A DNA stretch of 19,483 nucleotides from DAOTXR01 sp034435375 (GCA_034435375.1 DAOTXR010000029.1:1-19483), one strand, 5' to 3'; counted from the first letter of the stretch, positions 7,009-14,419 are shown. Notes: generated from the sequence alone by a model not told the origin. A program made the numbers and translations.

Positions 7009-7782
7009 ATGACGATGCAGAACTATGGTGCTCTTTTCTCCCGCATCTATAACCTGCGCTGGGCCGGCTTTGCGACCCACCTTGCGCCGCTGATCCGGAC
7101 CTACTACGAGAGCCTGTTTGACGATGTGGAGGCGAGGCGTGCCTTGCCCATTCTCGACGTGGCGTGTGGCACCGGGCAGCTTGCCCTGCATTTTTTGGAG
7201 CACGGCTACTCCGTCACCGGCCTGGACCAGTCGGTGGACATGTTGGGCCACGCCCGCCAGAACTGCGCGGCGCACGTCGAGGCGGGACGAGCCACGTTTG
7301 TCCGGGGCGATGCGGCGGGGTTTACAGTGGGGGGATCGTTCGGGTTGGCCGTCTCGACCTTCGACGCACTCAACCACTTGCCTGACCTGGCCGCGCTGCG
7401 GGGCTGCTTCCGCTCCGTGATCGCCGCGCTGGCTCCGGAGGGCGTGTTCATCTTCGACCTCAACACACGTCGGGGCCTGCTCGAAAACTGGAACAACCTC
7501 TCTGTCATCGACAGCAGCGAGGTCGTCATTATCAACCGGGGCATCTACGACGGCGGCGAACGAGCTTTCACACACATCAGCGGATTTATTCGCCGTGACG
7601 ATGGCCTGTACGAACGCTTTGTCGAGACGTTCTTCAACACTGTCTTCGATCTGGCGGAAGTCGGCGCGGCGCTGCGTGAGGTGGGGTTCAGGACGGTGCA
7701 CTGCGCCAGCGGCAGCGATCTGGCGACGCCAGTGGCGGACCCGGAGTCGTTGGGGCGAGCATTCTTCGTGGCGCGGGTGTAA
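7009..7782 (+). CDS. Class I SAM-dependent methyltransferase
   Basis: 257-residue predicted cytosolic methyltransferase with a Rossmann SAM-binding fold. Motif I is ILDVACGTGQ (48-57). The acidic residue binding the SAM ribose is D73 in VTGLDQS. Motif II/III is seen around 100-105 (RGDAAG) and motif IV around 113-123 (AVSTFDALNHL). The N-terminal MQNYGALFSRIYN resembles the small-molecule/ubiE-like group of uncharacterised methyltransferases. The acceptor substrate cannot be inferred. It is transcribed alone, divergently from the surface protein with 176 bp between them, and is followed by a short AAGAC/GTCTT hairpin right after the TAA stop. Confidence 0.92.
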   Translation: MTMQNYGALFSRIYNLRWAGFATHLAPLIRTYYESLFDDVEARRALPILDVACGTGQLALHFLEHGYSVTGLDQSVDMLGHARQNCAAHVEAGRATFVRGDAAGFTVGGSFGLAVSTFDALNHLPDLAALRGCFRSVIAALAPEGVFIFDLNTRRGLLENWNNLSVIDSSEVVIINRGIYDGGERAFTHISGFIRRDDGLYERFVETFFNTVFDLAEVGAALREVGFRTVHCASGSDLATPVADPESLGRAFFVARV

Positions 7783-7864
7783 AGACGCCTGTCTTCTCCA
7801 ATAGGGCAACTGGCCGTATTCCGTCGCTGCAAGGTCGTGATACCATATCTGCAAGTTGATCCTT

Positions 7865-7881
7865 GAGTTGGCTGCCAACTC
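7865..7881. promoter_or_regulatory. 17-bp operator-like palindrome
   Basis: GAGTTGGC and GCCAACTC are perfect 8-bp inverted arms around a single T. The near-zero spacing makes an RNA hairpin unlikely and a dimeric repressor site possible. No matching regulator is identified and no intact gene starts nearby, so the role is unknown. Confidence 0.3.
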
Positions 7882-8222
7882 GGTGAGGCAGGTATGAGGG
7901 TGTACATCCACCCCGCCGCGTTGCCGACTGCTATGCTGCCCGCCGCTATGGGCTGTGCTGCCGCGGCAGGCGCAGCAAGTGGAGCGTTGCTCACGGCCAC
8001 CTTCACCTCGCCTCCCCGGCTTACCCTGTCACTCTGGCCTCGGCTTCCCGCTGGCCTGTCGCAGGAGCGACGGCCACCGTCCTGGGCGACCGCGTGGCAG
8101 TCACGCTGACCCCCATGCCCTCGCCGGGCTATCAGGTGATGCTACGAGCCACTCGGCAGAATGTCCGACGATGGGGGCGGTTGTGTACGATCTGACCAGT
8201 GGAGATATGCGCGTGGCGCTGA

Positions 8223-8324
8223 AGCCTCACCCCCTGTCGAGCCGCCCCCGGCGGCTCTCCCTCCGCCTCAGCCACATCGTGGAGAGAGCGCAGACCGAGC
8301 GTCAGCGAGGTCGGGGGTGAGGCT
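8223..8324. repeat. CTCACCCCC-family palindromic repeat, copy B (102 bp, complete)
   Basis: Perfect 12-bp terminal inverted repeats, AGCCTCACCCCC (8223-8234) and GGGGGTGAGGCT (8313-8324), enclose two further stems: GAGCCGCC/GGCGGCTC just inside the left end, and CCAC/GTGG at about 8272-8282. Its right 59 bp match copy A at 124-182. It looks like a non-autonomous mobile or REP-type element. It ends 60 bp upstream of the Rieske operon promoter. Confidence 0.75.
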
Positions 8325-8384
8325 CAGGACAGACGCCTGCGCCGCCTGCCGTCGGGGCTTCAGCCGCCAGCGTTTGTGATTTTT

Positions 8385-8413
8385 TTGACATGCCTTCTGC
8401 CCTGCGCTATATT
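8385..8413 (+). promoter_or_regulatory. Consensus sigma-70-type promoter for the Rieske/cytochrome b operon
   Basis: The -35 TTGACA (8385-8390, exact consensus) and -10 TATATT (8408-8413) are separated by exactly 17 bp, with a T-rich stretch directly upstream of the -35. The predicted start is near 8420, giving a leader of about 110 bases. That leader includes a GC hairpin at 8452-8478 (GCCCGG with CCGGGC) before the ribosome site. A strong constitutive promoter suits a core respiratory complex. Confidence 0.8.
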
Positions 8414-8528
8414 CCAAATCGACACAATCCCGGCATACATTATCTAAATATGCCCGGCGGTCTCTCACCCGACCGGGCCTGAGCCTGTCTTGGGCGCATG
8501 TGAGGGGCGCACTACCTGGAGGAGAGGT

Positions 8529-9098
8529 ATGGCCGATGCAGTGATCGAGAGGCCGGCTCCCATCAACCGGCGTGAGTTCCTGTTCTACGTCTGGGGAGCG
8601 TCCATCGCGCTGACGCTGGCCGGATCGGCGGGGGCGCTGCTGTGGTTCGCCTACCCGCGCTTCCGCGAAGGCGAGTTCGGCGGCAAGTTCACCGTGCCGG
8701 TGAGCACCCTGCCCGCCCCCGACGCGCCTCCTCAGGAGAACGCCGCCGGTCGCTTCTGGCTGGTGCGCACCCCTGATCAGGGTGTGCTAGCGATCTACAA
8801 GGTGTGCACCCACCTGGGCTGCCTGTACAAGTGGACCCCCAGCAACAACCGCTTCGAGTGCCCCTGCCACGGCTCCAAGTTTCACAAAGATGGAACCTAC
8901 ATCGAAGGCCCGGCCCCGCGTAGCCTGGACCGTTTCGTCGTCCAGGCTGTCGACTCGGACGGCAACGTCCTGGCCGAGACGAGCAACGGCGACATGAACG
9001 TCGATGCCCAGGCTGGGCAGCCGCTCCAGCTCCCGGCGGCGACCGTCGCGCTCAAGATCGATACCGGAGTGCGCATTAAAGGACCGCTGCATCGATAG
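8529..9098 (+). CDS. Rieske 2Fe-2S protein of a cytochrome bc-type complex
   Basis: Rieske iron-sulfur subunit that takes the first electron from quinol at the Qo site and passes it to cytochrome c. It is 189 residues, with an N-terminal INRREF twin-arginine-like stretch and one membrane helix (about 19-41) that anchors the cluster domain outside the cytoplasm. Cluster box 1 is CTHLGC (ligands C93 and H95; C98 for the disulfide) and box 2 is CPCHGS (ligands C111 and H114; C113 for the disulfide). GPAPRSL (127-133) is the Pro loop region. The ATG at 8529 follows GGAGGAGAGG. It is the first gene of the operon, with cytochrome b 78 bp downstream. Confidence 0.97.
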   Translation: MADAVIERPAPINRREFLFYVWGASIALTLAGSAGALLWFAYPRFREGEFGGKFTVPVSTLPAPDAPPQENAAGRFWLVRTPDQGVLAIYKVCTHLGCLYKWTPSNNRFECPCHGSKFHKDGTYIEGPAPRSLDRFVVQAVDSDGNVLAETSNGDMNVDAQAGQPLQLPAATVALKIDTGVRIKGPLHR

Positions 9099-9162
9099 CT
9101 CTGGAGGGACAGGGGGAAGCTCGCCCTGGGGTCCGTGCGTCGAGGTCTCTCTCTTTCCACGT

Positions 9163-9170
9163 GGGAGGAG
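9163..9170 (+). promoter_or_regulatory. Ribosome binding site fixing the cytochrome b start
   Basis: GGGAGGAG lies six bases before the ATG at 9177. The frame opens further upstream at 9135, but that start lacks a ribosome site. Confidence 0.8.
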
Positions 9171-9176
9171 TTGCAC

Positions 9177-10805
9177 ATGCAGTCCAACCTGGACTTTCGA
9201 GAGTTTCCGTACTTCAAGCGCATCCGCGAGGTGGGGGTCAAGGCGGCCACTCTAGAGGCCGTCGATGACGCCGTGCTGCGCATCACAGCGGGCCTGAACA
9301 TTGCCGACCTGCGTGGGATGCTGCGCGGCGACCCGCCGGGACGGCCCAACCCGCGCCTCAAGCCCCACGCCGAGGGGTTCTGGCTGCACATGCGGCCCGG
9401 CTATTACAACGATGCCATCGTCGGGCTGTACCCGACTTTCCGCCTGGGCTGGCTCTCGACCTTTTTGTTTGTGTTGGAAGCCATCACGGGCGTGTTTCTG
9501 ATGGTCTTTTACACGCCCTCGACCACCCAAGCCTACGACAACATGCTGAATCTGCTCAGCAACGTGCCGCTCGGCCAGCTGATCCGCGATCTGCACCGCC
9601 TGGGGGCCGAAGCCATGGTGATCGTGGTGGCGCTGCACATGCTCCGCACCTTCTGGACGGCTTCCTACAAGAAGCCACGCCAGTTCACCTGGGCCACGGG
9701 CATCGTCCTGCTGATCGTCACGTTGGGCCTGAGCTACACCGGTTACCTGCTGCCCTGGGACCAGCTCGCCTACTGGGCAGTGACCATCGGCGCAAGCATG
9801 GCCGAAGCGGCCCCGCCGCCGGTCGTCGGGCAGTTCGTCAACATCCTGCTCAAAGGCGCCCCCGACCTGGGCCAGGCGGGCCTGCTGCGCTTCTACCTGT
9901 TGCACATCATCGCGCTGCCCGGTCTGCTGGCGATCTTCCTGGGCGTGCACTACTACAAGGTTGTGCTGCACGGCCACAGCCTGCCGCCTGAGAAGGAGAA
10001 GACCGGCGAAGACACTGCCAAGCGCGTCCCACCCGACACGCGCACCTACTTCCTGCCCGACATCCAGGCCGCTGAAGTACTGTGGGTGGCCGTGACGGTG
10101 CTGGTGATGCTGCTGGCCGTCACCTTTATCTACGATGCGCCGCTGGAGAACAACGCCAACCCGCTCTCCACCCCGCTGCACACCCTTGCGCCGTGGTACT
10201 TCCTGTGGATTCAGGGATTGCTGAAGCTGGGCGACAAGACGCTGATGGGCGTCATCATCCCGACGGTGCTGGCGCTGGCCTTCCTGGTCATGCCCTACTT
10301 CGATGTTGGCCCAGTCCGTCGCTACGGCAAACGCCGGGTCGCCATCTCGATGAGCCTGCTGTTCATCACCGCCATTGTCGTGCTCTCGTGGATGGGCACG
10401 CCGGCTTTTCTGGTTCAGACCTCGCTCGACCAGGAGATCTTCTTCGAGCTGGCCCCCACCGAGAAAGTCGGGCTGGTGCGGGCCGTGCCCTACGAGGAAC
10501 TTGAGGCGCTGGTCGGCGTGGCAGTCAGCGTCGATGACTACCAGTCAGTCGTCCCGCGCAGCACTCGTCTGTGGCGCGTGATGCGCGAGTACAAGCGCCT
10601 GGTTGACCACGCCCGCGCGGTGCCAGCGGCGCAAGGCGGCCTGCCCAATGCCGAGGCTTTTCTGGTCATCAATCAGCTCCAGCCAGACCTGGTGGGCGTC
10701 ACGTTGCGCATCACCTGGGACGATGTCAACCGACCCGGCGAGCGGCTGGCCAACGAGCTGCTGGTGCCAGTTCACCGCGACTCGTACCGTGGGGGAGGAG
10801 AATAA
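9177..10805 (+). CDS. Cytochrome b subunit of bc-type complex, fused form with C-terminal extension
   Basis: Dihaem membrane subunit oxidising (mena)quinol. It is 542 residues, with cytochrome b6-like and subunit IV-like parts in one chain. Haem ligands are H140 and H154 (13 between) and H243 and H258 (14 between), the spacing typical of b6. About seven helices follow in the order 90-112, 144-160, 172-196, 238-262, 300-320, 355-375 and 387-407. The Qo loop reads APWY (338-341) where most have PEWY or PDWY. Residues 1-80 form a polar N-terminal extension, and about 420-542 form a soluble tail not found in standard cytochrome b. The stop overlaps the next start (TAATG), implying translational coupling with the dihaem cytochrome c. 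Confidence 0.96.
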   Translation: MQSNLDFREFPYFKRIREVGVKAATLEAVDDAVLRITAGLNIADLRGMLRGDPPGRPNPRLKPHAEGFWLHMRPGYYNDAIVGLYPTFRLGWLSTFLFVLEAITGVFLMVFYTPSTTQAYDNMLNLLSNVPLGQLIRDLHRLGAEAMVIVVALHMLRTFWTASYKKPRQFTWATGIVLLIVTLGLSYTGYLLPWDQLAYWAVTIGASMAEAAPPPVVGQFVNILLKGAPDLGQAGLLRFYLLHIIALPGLLAIFLGVHYYKVVLHGHSLPPEKEKTGEDTAKRVPPDTRTYFLPDIQAAEVLWVAVTVLVMLLAVTFIYDAPLENNANPLSTPLHTLAPWYFLWIQGLLKLGDKTLMGVIIPTVLALAFLVMPYFDVGPVRRYGKRRVAISMSLLFITAIVVLSWMGTPAFLVQTSLDQEIFFELAPTEKVGLVRAVPYEELEALVGVAVSVDDYQSVVPRSTRLWRVMREYKRLVDHARAVPAAQGGLPNAEAFLVINQLQPDLVGVTLRITWDDVNRPGERLANELLVPVHRDSYRGGGE

Positions 10806-11728
10806 TGGCCGATCAGACACCTGTCTCATCTCCCGGCGGCCAGAGCCTCATGAAGCGGTTGTTTCTGAAGATGATGCCCATCGAACAGCGCGGCTTGCTG
10901 GGCGTGCTGGCTTTCTTCCTGATCATCGTCATCGTCGGCTGGGCCGCGATCAACGAGCCGCAGCGGATGCAGACCTTCACGGCGCAGTATCAGGGACGGT
11001 CCATCGAGCGTGGAGCTGTGATCTTCGCCAGCAACTGCGCCTCGTGCCACGGCAGGGACGGCAAGGGCCTGGAAGGCATCGCCCCGGCCCTTAACGCGCC
11101 TGACCTGTTCGATGGCTCGCGCCTGGCCTCGATTGGCTGGGCCGGCTCGCTGGATGACTACGTGTATCTGACGGTCGCCGCAGGCCGCCCGGTGCGCAGC
11201 GCCGACTGGCCTCAGGTCATGCCTACCTGGAGCCAGGAGTACGGCGGGCCGATGCGCCCCGACGAGGTGCGCGACGTGGTCAACTACGTCTTGAACTATG
11301 GCAAGTTCTACGCCGAGGGCTACCAGGCTCCCGCCGTCACCGAGGCGACGCTGGCCACCCCGACGCCCTCCTTTGCCGCCATTGGCCAGGACTTGACCAG
11401 CGAGCTGCCGCCGGGCGATGCGGAGCGCGGCCAGGCACTGTTCAGCGGCGCTCAGCCCGGCCCGGATGGCAAGATTTTGGCCTGCAATAGCTGCCACTCG
11501 CTGGACGGCTCGGTGATCGTCGGGCCGTCAATGCAGGGCGTGGCCGGGCCTGACCGGCTCCCGGCAGGCTACGAGTCGCATGAGCAGTACATCCGCGAGT
11601 CGATCCTGATCCCGGAAGCGTACAAGGCCGCCGGTTTCGAGAACGCTGTGATGCCCGCCAACTTTGGCGACCGACTGGATGCTCAGAGCCTGGCGGACCT
11701 GATCGCGTATTTGCTGACGTTGCCCTAG
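10805..11728 (+). CDS. Membrane-anchored dihaem cytochrome c
   Basis: Predicted electron acceptor of the Rieske/cytochrome b pair, replacing cytochrome c1 or f. It is 307 residues, with a single uncleaved membrane helix (about 29-48) after a basic cytoplasmic N-terminus, then two cytochrome c domains outside. Haem sites are CASCH (78-82) with likely axial Met M139 in VMPTW, and CNSCH (227-231) with M283 in VMPAN. A Thr/Pro linker sits at about 180-190. The second domain, with ESILIP and YKAAGF, resembles the cytochrome c oxidase subunit II or caa3-type c domain. Translation is coupled to cytochrome b through a one-base overlap. Confidence 0.95.
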   Translation: MADQTPVSSPGGQSLMKRLFLKMMPIEQRGLLGVLAFFLIIVIVGWAAINEPQRMQTFTAQYQGRSIERGAVIFASNCASCHGRDGKGLEGIAPALNAPDLFDGSRLASIGWAGSLDDYVYLTVAAGRPVRSADWPQVMPTWSQEYGGPMRPDEVRDVVNYVLNYGKFYAEGYQAPAVTEATLATPTPSFAAIGQDLTSELPPGDAERGQALFSGAQPGPDGKILACNSCHSLDGSVIVGPSMQGVAGPDRLPAGYESHEQYIRESILIPEAYKAAGFENAVMPANFGDRLDAQSLADLIAYLLTLP

Positions 11729-11771
11729 GGTCGCGTCGGTGTGGGGAGACCTTGCCAGCGGAGGCGACACC

Positions 11772-12593
11772 ATGCGCTTGCAAACTGCACTGCTCATGAT
11801 CGGGCTGACGGGCGTGCTGGCCTTGCTGGGCCTCAGCGGGCCGGTCCGCGCCCAGGAACCTCCCGGCGATCCGGAGCGTGGGGCCACCCTCTACGCCGAG
11901 AACTGCCTGGTGTGCCACGGCCCCAACGGCGAGGGCCGCGTGGGGGCCACGCTCAGCGATGTGTTTGTCACCATCGCGCCCGACGAATACCTCAAGGAGG
12001 TCATCCAGCGCGGGCGGCAGGGCACTTTCATGCCCGCCTGGAGCCAGACCTACGGCGGCCCCCTGTCCGAGGACGACATCCTGGACCTGGTGGCTTACAT
12101 CGAGTCGTGGGGGACCACCGTCGAGCCGCCGGTGCCTCTCCCGCCGCGCCCATCGCAGACCATCCCAGCGGTGCCGGAAGTCAGCGGCGACCCGAACGTG
12201 GGCTACGCCATCTTCCAGACCAACTGCGTAGCCTGTCACGGGCCGGATGGTCGGGGCCGCATCGGCGCTACGCTGATCACGGCCTTTGCTGCGCTGAACC
12301 CCGGCGTGTTCGCTGTTGAGACGATCAGCCGGGGGGTGGAAGGCTCGCTCATGCCACCCTTTGGGCAGGACTACGGCGGTCCGCTGACCGACCAGGAAAT
12401 CGAGGATGTGGCCGCCTATGTGCTCAGCATCCAACGGGCCGCCGTCCCTCAGGGCGGTGAAGTGGTGGGGCGGGCCCGCGCCTGGCCGCTGGTCATTGCA
12501 GCGATAGTCCTGGTGGCTTTGATCTTTGCGCTGGGAGTCGTGGCCCAGGGCCGCAAACCCCGGACAGGGCAAGGCGATACAGGGCCGGCATAG
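11772..12593 (+). CDS. Dihaem cytochrome c with duplicated domain and C-terminal anchor
   Basis: Exported electron carrier of 273 residues. The signal peptide (1-27) ends in VRAQ. Two cytochrome c domains follow, with haem sites CLVCH (45-49) and CVACH (152-156) and axial methionines M87 (FMPAW) and M194 (LMPPF). The two domains are about half identical over 67 positions, including YGGPL in each, so they arose by internal duplication. A membrane helix at about 238-257 anchors the C-terminus. The ATG at 11772 follows GGAGG. It is the last gene of the operon, 43 bp after the first dihaem protein, and may pass electrons to a terminal oxidase encoded elsewhere. Confidence 0.94.
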   Translation: MRLQTALLMIGLTGVLALLGLSGPVRAQEPPGDPERGATLYAENCLVCHGPNGEGRVGATLSDVFVTIAPDEYLKEVIQRGRQGTFMPAWSQTYGGPLSEDDILDLVAYIESWGTTVEPPVPLPPRPSQTIPAVPEVSGDPNVGYAIFQTNCVACHGPDGRGRIGATLITAFAALNPGVFAVETISRGVEGSLMPPFGQDYGGPLTDQEIEDVAAYVLSIQRAAVPQGGEVVGRARAWPLVIAAIVLVALIFALGVVAQGRKPRTGQGDTGPA

Positions 12594-12636
12594 GTCGCCG
12601 CAGGCGCACGCTGGAGGGCGTCCCTAAGCGTAGAGG

Positions 12637-12687
12637 GCCTGCTTCAGCAGGCATACACTGCCGTCGCCGGAGGCGTTGGCCTCCGGC
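12637..12687. repeat. Twin-hairpin element, copy 1
   Basis: Two hairpins lie in tandem: GCCTGC-TTCA-GCAGGC (12637-12652), then after 13 bases GCCGGAGGC-GTTG-GCCTCCGGC (12666-12687). The intervening sequence ends in GTCGCCGGA, shared with the second copy at 15370-15420, which has the same stem lengths, loop lengths and 13-base spacing. The element ends 24 bp before the start codon of the zinc-ribbon protein, so it would be in that gene's leader or mark the end of the bc operon. Confidence 0.75.
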
Positions 12688-12711
12688 GGGCTTGCGCATT
12701 GCGAGGAAGCT

Positions 12712-13632
12712 ATGGATTTCCAACGTTTGCGGATCGTTCTGGCGCTGATGGCAGCCTTCAGCCTGGGAATGCTGGTGACGCCCACCCCTGCCCACGCCCA
12801 GGGCGACATCACTCTCAGCGAGATGACCGTGCGCATCTGGCCGGAGTTCGACCAACCCTCGGCGCTGGTGATCCTGTTTGGCAGCGTCTCGGCTGATGTG
12901 CCCGTGCCGGTCGATCTGAGCTTTACGCTTCCGTCAGGAGTGCTGCCTCACGCCGCCGCCTATCCCGACGAGGCAACCGGACAGCTCTTTTCGGCTCAAT
13001 CCACTCAAGTGGGCGATACCCTCACCCTGACCTCTCCCAACGGCCAGTTCTGGATCGAGTTCTACGACGCCTCGCTCGCCTTCGACGGCTCCCGGCGCAC
13101 CTACACGCTGGCCCTGACCTCGCCTTATGACATCGCCGCGCTGACCTATGAGGTGCAATCGCCCTACGGCGCGTCTGATCTGACCGTTGAACCATCTCAG
13201 AACGGCGCGTTTGGCGTCGATCAGTATGGCCTGCCGACCTTCAGCGTGGCGCAGGGCAGCCTCCGCGCCGGGGATGAAGTCCGCGTCAGCCTCAGCTACA
13301 CCAAAGCTGACAACACGCTGTCCATCGATGCGGTGAGCAGCTCCGCTGGGGCCGCGCCGGGGGCGTTGCCGGGAGCTGATTCGGCGTCAGAGACGGCAAC
13401 CACCTCAACTCGCAGCGGCCTGTCAGCGCCGGCGGCGATCCTGATCGTCGTGGGCAGCCTGCTGATCGTCGGCGGCGGGGTGTATGCAGTCCTGCGGACC
13501 AAGCGGTCCAGCCTGCGCCGCCCCGCGCCAGCCCGCCGCCCAGGGGGCGGCAAGACGTTCTGCACCAAGTGCGGCCAGCAGGCCCGGCCCTCGGATCGCT
13601 TCTGCCGCCGCTGCGGGGCCGCGCTGAGATAG
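12712..13632 (+). CDS. Exported single-span membrane protein with cytoplasmic zinc ribbon
   Basis: Function unknown. It is 306 residues: signal peptide 1-29 (PAHAQ), then a beta-rich extracytoplasmic region (about 31-205) followed by a Ser/Ala/Thr linker. One membrane helix spans about 239-261, then a basic stretch leads to a C-terminal zinc ribbon with C284, C287, C298 and C301 (FCTKCG and FCRRCG). The extracytoplasmic part resembles carbohydrate-binding or Ig-like folds only in composition. The layout, an outside sensor joined to an inside Zn ribbon, would suit a signalling or scaffold role near the bc complex. The ATG at 12712 has GAGGAAG upstream; the frame also opens at 12676, but that start overlaps the hairpin. 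Confidence 0.8.
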   Translation: MDFQRLRIVLALMAAFSLGMLVTPTPAHAQGDITLSEMTVRIWPEFDQPSALVILFGSVSADVPVPVDLSFTLPSGVLPHAAAYPDEATGQLFSAQSTQVGDTLTLTSPNGQFWIEFYDASLAFDGSRRTYTLALTSPYDIAALTYEVQSPYGASDLTVEPSQNGAFGVDQYGLPTFSVAQGSLRAGDEVRVSLSYTKADNTLSIDAVSSSAGAAPGALPGADSASETATTSTRSGLSAPAAILIVVGSLLIVGGGVYAVLRTKRSSLRRPAPARRPGGGKTFCTKCGQQARPSDRFCRRCGAALR

Positions 13633-13676
13633 GCTCTTATCCAGCACAGGTTCGGTTTTTGCCTCCGCCCTTCCGG

Positions 13677-13684
13677 TATACAAT
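13677..13684 (+). promoter_or_regulatory. Possible -10 element for the Crp/Fnr gene
   Basis: TATACAAT contains TACAAT, a 5-of-6 match to the consensus -10. No good -35 is found 16-18 bp upstream. The predicted start near 13691 would leave only a 12-base leader to the ATG at 13703, or 39 to the ATG at 13730. Confidence 0.35.
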
Positions 13685-13702
13685 AGAGCCACCATCGGGA
13701 CC

Positions 13703-14419
13703 ATGGGACGCTTTACAGGGTTGGGAGGAATGCCTGCCTTGTCTGCCGCCACCGGTTTCTCAATCGCTGCCTGCCTTCACCAGCACCCTTACTTCAAAGA
13801 CCTCAGCCTGGACCTCCTGGACGTGCTGGCCCGTCAGGCCACGCGGCGCACCTTTGAGGCCAATGAGATGATCGCGTTCGAAGGCGAGCTGTCGAGCGGG
13901 ATGTGGATCATCGAGCGCGGGCACGTCAAGATCTTCAAGATCAGTCTGGAGGGCCGCGAGCATATCCTGCATCTGGCCGGGCCTGGCGAGTCGTTCAACG
14001 ACATCCCGGCGCTGGACGGCGGCCCCAACCCCGCCAACGCTGCCGCCCTGACCCAGGTGACAGCCTGGATGTTGGCCTCGGCCAACCTGGATGCCCTGCT
14101 GAACGCTCATCCCCAGATGGCGCGGGCCGTGGTGGATGGACTGGCCCGGCGAATCCGGGCGCTGGTGCAGCAGATCGAGGACCTGGCGTTGTGCTCGGTG
14201 CCGTCGCGGCTGGCTCGCTTCCTGCTCAACGCCGCCAGTGACGAGTCGCTGGAGCAGGTAGGCGTTACGCGAGTAGTCATCGCAGCCCATCTGGCCACCA
14301 CCCCGGAGACCATCAGCCGGGCGCTGCGGGCGCTGGAGGAGGCGGGCGCCATCCGCTTCGACCGCCACCGCATCGTGATCGTCGACCCCCACCTGCTGCG
14401 CGACATCGCCATGATGTGA
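13703..14419 (+). CDS. Crp/Fnr-family transcription regulator (DNR/NNR-like, no FeS cysteine cluster)
   Basis: 238-residue dimeric DNA-binding regulator. A cyclic-nucleotide-like sensor domain covers about 28-135, a dimer helix about 138-165, and a winged helix about 187-228. The recognition helix PETISRAL carries E202, S205 and R206, the E-x-x-S-R set with which FNR-type proteins read TTGAT. The Arg-Ser pair that binds cAMP in Crp is replaced around PANAAA (110-115), so cAMP sensing is unlikely. Only two cysteines are present (C24 and C164), so an FNR-type 4Fe-4S cluster is unlikely too. A haem- or NO-sensing DNR/NNR-like role is a fair inference. A perfect FNR box lies 95 bp past its stop. 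The start is uncertain: ATG 13703 or ATG 13730, the latter preceded very closely by GGGAGGA. Confidence 0.9.
   Translation: MGRFTGLGGMPALSAATGFSIAACLHQHPYFKDLSLDLLDVLARQATRRTFEANEMIAFEGELSSGMWIIERGHVKIFKISLEGREHILHLAGPGESFNDIPALDGGPNPANAAALTQVTAWMLASANLDALLNAHPQMARAVVDGLARRIRALVQQIEDLALCSVPSRLARFLLNAASDESLEQVGVTRVVIAAHLATTPETISRALRALEEAGAIRFDRHRIVIVDPHLLRDIAMM

Larger units (their letters stand above)
7783..8384. other. About 600-bp intergenic stretch, no convincing intact gene
   Basis: Overlapping short frames exist on both strands, but none has a convincing family match or codon pattern. The stretch contains an odd palindrome, GAGTTGGC-T-GCCAACTC (7865-7881), and a palindromic repeat at 8223-8324. 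One frame encodes VVYDLTSGDMRVAL (about 8176-8217), which looks protein-like and could be the tail of a decayed gene, but neighbouring sequence in that frame is not recognisable. I see no RNA gene here. Confidence 0.5.

Noticed and set aside
6829..7911. 360-aa minus-strand open frame
   Set aside because: Antisense to the methyltransferase, which has clear SAM motifs and a strong ribosome site.
11442..12572. 376-aa minus-strand open frame
   Set aside because: Antisense to the second dihaem cytochrome and the end of the first; composition is that of a shadow frame.
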